From NCBI GenBank assembly GCA_023252115.1, contig JAHEXM010000153.1, positions 1-5,413 on the forward strand: 5,413 nt of DNA. The letters are read 5' to 3'. Both the position numbers and the translations under genes were made by a program. The notes beneath the pieces are model-generated. The model was not told where the DNA came from and searched no databases. It saw only the letters and a list, made by a program, of their open reading frames with translations. Below are positions 4,751 through 5,413 of this stretch, piece after piece (position 1 is the stretch's first letter; each line of letters starts with the position of its first letter). The DNA comes from Micrococcales bacterium. Its GTDB lineage: Bacteria; Actinomycetota; Actinomycetes; S36-B12; UBA10799.

Positions 4751-5413
4751 ATGGCAAACGTTCAGACTGCCCCCAAAGAAGAAGAGCTCGTCACCAACGC
4801 GATTGTTCGCTACGCCGAACTTCCGCTCGGGGCGGGTACCGCAGCGATCATCACGTTGGACAACGAGCAAGACCACACCAAGCCAAACACGTTCGGCCCG
4901 CTTGGAATGGCGGCGCTCAATACGGCGCTTGACGAAGTGGCGGCTCGCAAAGACCTTGCTGCCGTTTGCTTGACCGGAAAGCCGTTCATCTTCTCGGTTG
5001 GTGCCGACCTTAATGGCGTTCCGCTGGCAACCAAGCGTGAACAGCCTCTTGAGTTGGGTCGCCTTGGGCACGCGGTGTTCAAGCGGTTTAGCGAACTTGG
5101 CGTTCCGACGTTTGCGTTCGTCAACGGTGCGGCCATGGGTGGCGGCGTCGAAGCTTCCTTGGCTTGCCAGTATCGGACGATTGCCGCTGACGTTCCCGCC
5201 TACGCGCTGCCCGAATGTTTTTTGGGTCTCGTTCCCGGGTGGGGCGGCACTTACGCGTTGCCCAATCTGATCGGTGCCGCTGACGCCATCAAAGTCATCA
5301 TCGAAAACCCGCTTAACCAGAACAAGATGCTCAAGGCCAAGCAGGTCTTTGATTTGGGTATCGCGGATGCCATTTTTGATGCAGCCGATTTCCTGGAGCA
5401 GTCACTCCTCTGG
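4751..5413 (+). CDS. fadB: FadB-type fatty oxidation protein, N-terminal enoyl-CoA hydratase domain (3' end outside window)
   Basis: The frame is open from the ATG at 4751 to the window end, giving 221 residues without a stop. This is the crotonase-fold enoyl-CoA hydratase domain of the multifunctional beta-oxidation protein; the 3-hydroxyacyl-CoA dehydrogenase part, expected in a protein of roughly 700 residues, would lie beyond the edge. Oxyanion-hole elements are seen in FSVGADL (81-87) and GAAMGGG (126-132). Both hydratase glutamates are present: E134 in GGGVEASLAC and E155 in LPECFLGLVPGWGG, spaced almost as in E. coli FadB (Glu119 and Glu139). AGAGG at 4738-4742 is a good ribosome site 8 bases before the start. 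It lies 12 bases after fadA, so the two are co-transcribed and their products should form the trifunctional complex. A single-domain hydratase cannot be excluded from this window alone, but is less likely next to this fadA. Confidence 0.88.
   Translation, partial: MANVQTAPKEEELVTNAIVRYAELPLGAGTAAIITLDNEQDHTKPNTFGPLGMAALNTALDEVAARKDLAAVCLTGKPFIFSVGADLNGVPLATKREQPLELGRLGHAVFKRFSELGVPTFAFVNGAAMGGGVEASLACQYRTIAADVPAYALPECFLGLVPGWGGTYALPNLIGAADAIKVIIENPLNQNKMLKAKQVFDLGIADAIFDAADFLEQSLLW

Noticed and set aside
4127..5071. Antisense open frames opposite fadA and fadB
   Set aside because: They are shadows of strongly conserved coding sequence, with no recognisable domain.

Overview
The window comes from an actinobacterium of moderate-to-high G+C, probably an uncultured or poorly sampled lineage. 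The evidence is the actinobacterial-type RNase D with a C-terminal HRDC region, a thiolase and crotonase pair that closely resemble the FadA/FadB pair of Streptomyces as I remember it, GTG start use, a DtxR/IdeR-like iron box, and one apparently leaderless gene. All recognisable genes are on the + strand. Both window edges cut a gene.

Layout. (1) 3-1295: 5'-truncated RNase D (DEDDy exoribonuclease plus HRDC). (2) 1284-1318: a compact promoter inside the last codons of that gene, with an iron box between its -35 and -10. (3) 1319-2161: FTR1/EfeU-type iron permease, probably leaderless. (4) 2168-2572: small lipoprotein with only the EfeO-type cupredoxin domain, 6 bases behind the permease. (5) 2573-2777: intergenic, with a candidate stem-loop terminator and a weak candidate promoter. 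(6) 2778-3350: Sec-exported protein of unknown function, lower in G+C than its neighbours, ending in a hairpin terminator whose loop holds the stop codon. (7) 3351-3538: a structured regulatory region with a G-quadruplex motif, a 14-bp-arm inverted repeat and an overlapping 14-bp palindrome at the likely fad promoter. (8) 3539-4738: fadA-type 3-ketoacyl-CoA thiolase. (9) 4751-5413: start of a fadB-type multifunctional protein, cut by the window end within or just after its enoyl-CoA hydratase domain.

How it works together. Genes 3 and 4 form a minimal iron-uptake unit: a membrane Fe permease plus a membrane-anchored metal-binding cupredoxin. It appears to be repressed by an IdeR/DtxR-family regulator when iron is plentiful. 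Genes 8 and 9 form a beta-oxidation operon that probably has a palindrome-binding repressor. In Streptomyces, as I remember it, rnd and fadA-fadB are neighbours in a conserved block, so the permease, lipoprotein and secreted-protein genes look like an accessory insert between two conserved genes. I see no CRISPR array, tRNA, rRNA, transposase or insertion-sequence end. The most novel items are the unknown secreted protein, the cupredoxin-only EfeO-like lipoprotein and the nested inverted repeats at the fad promoter.
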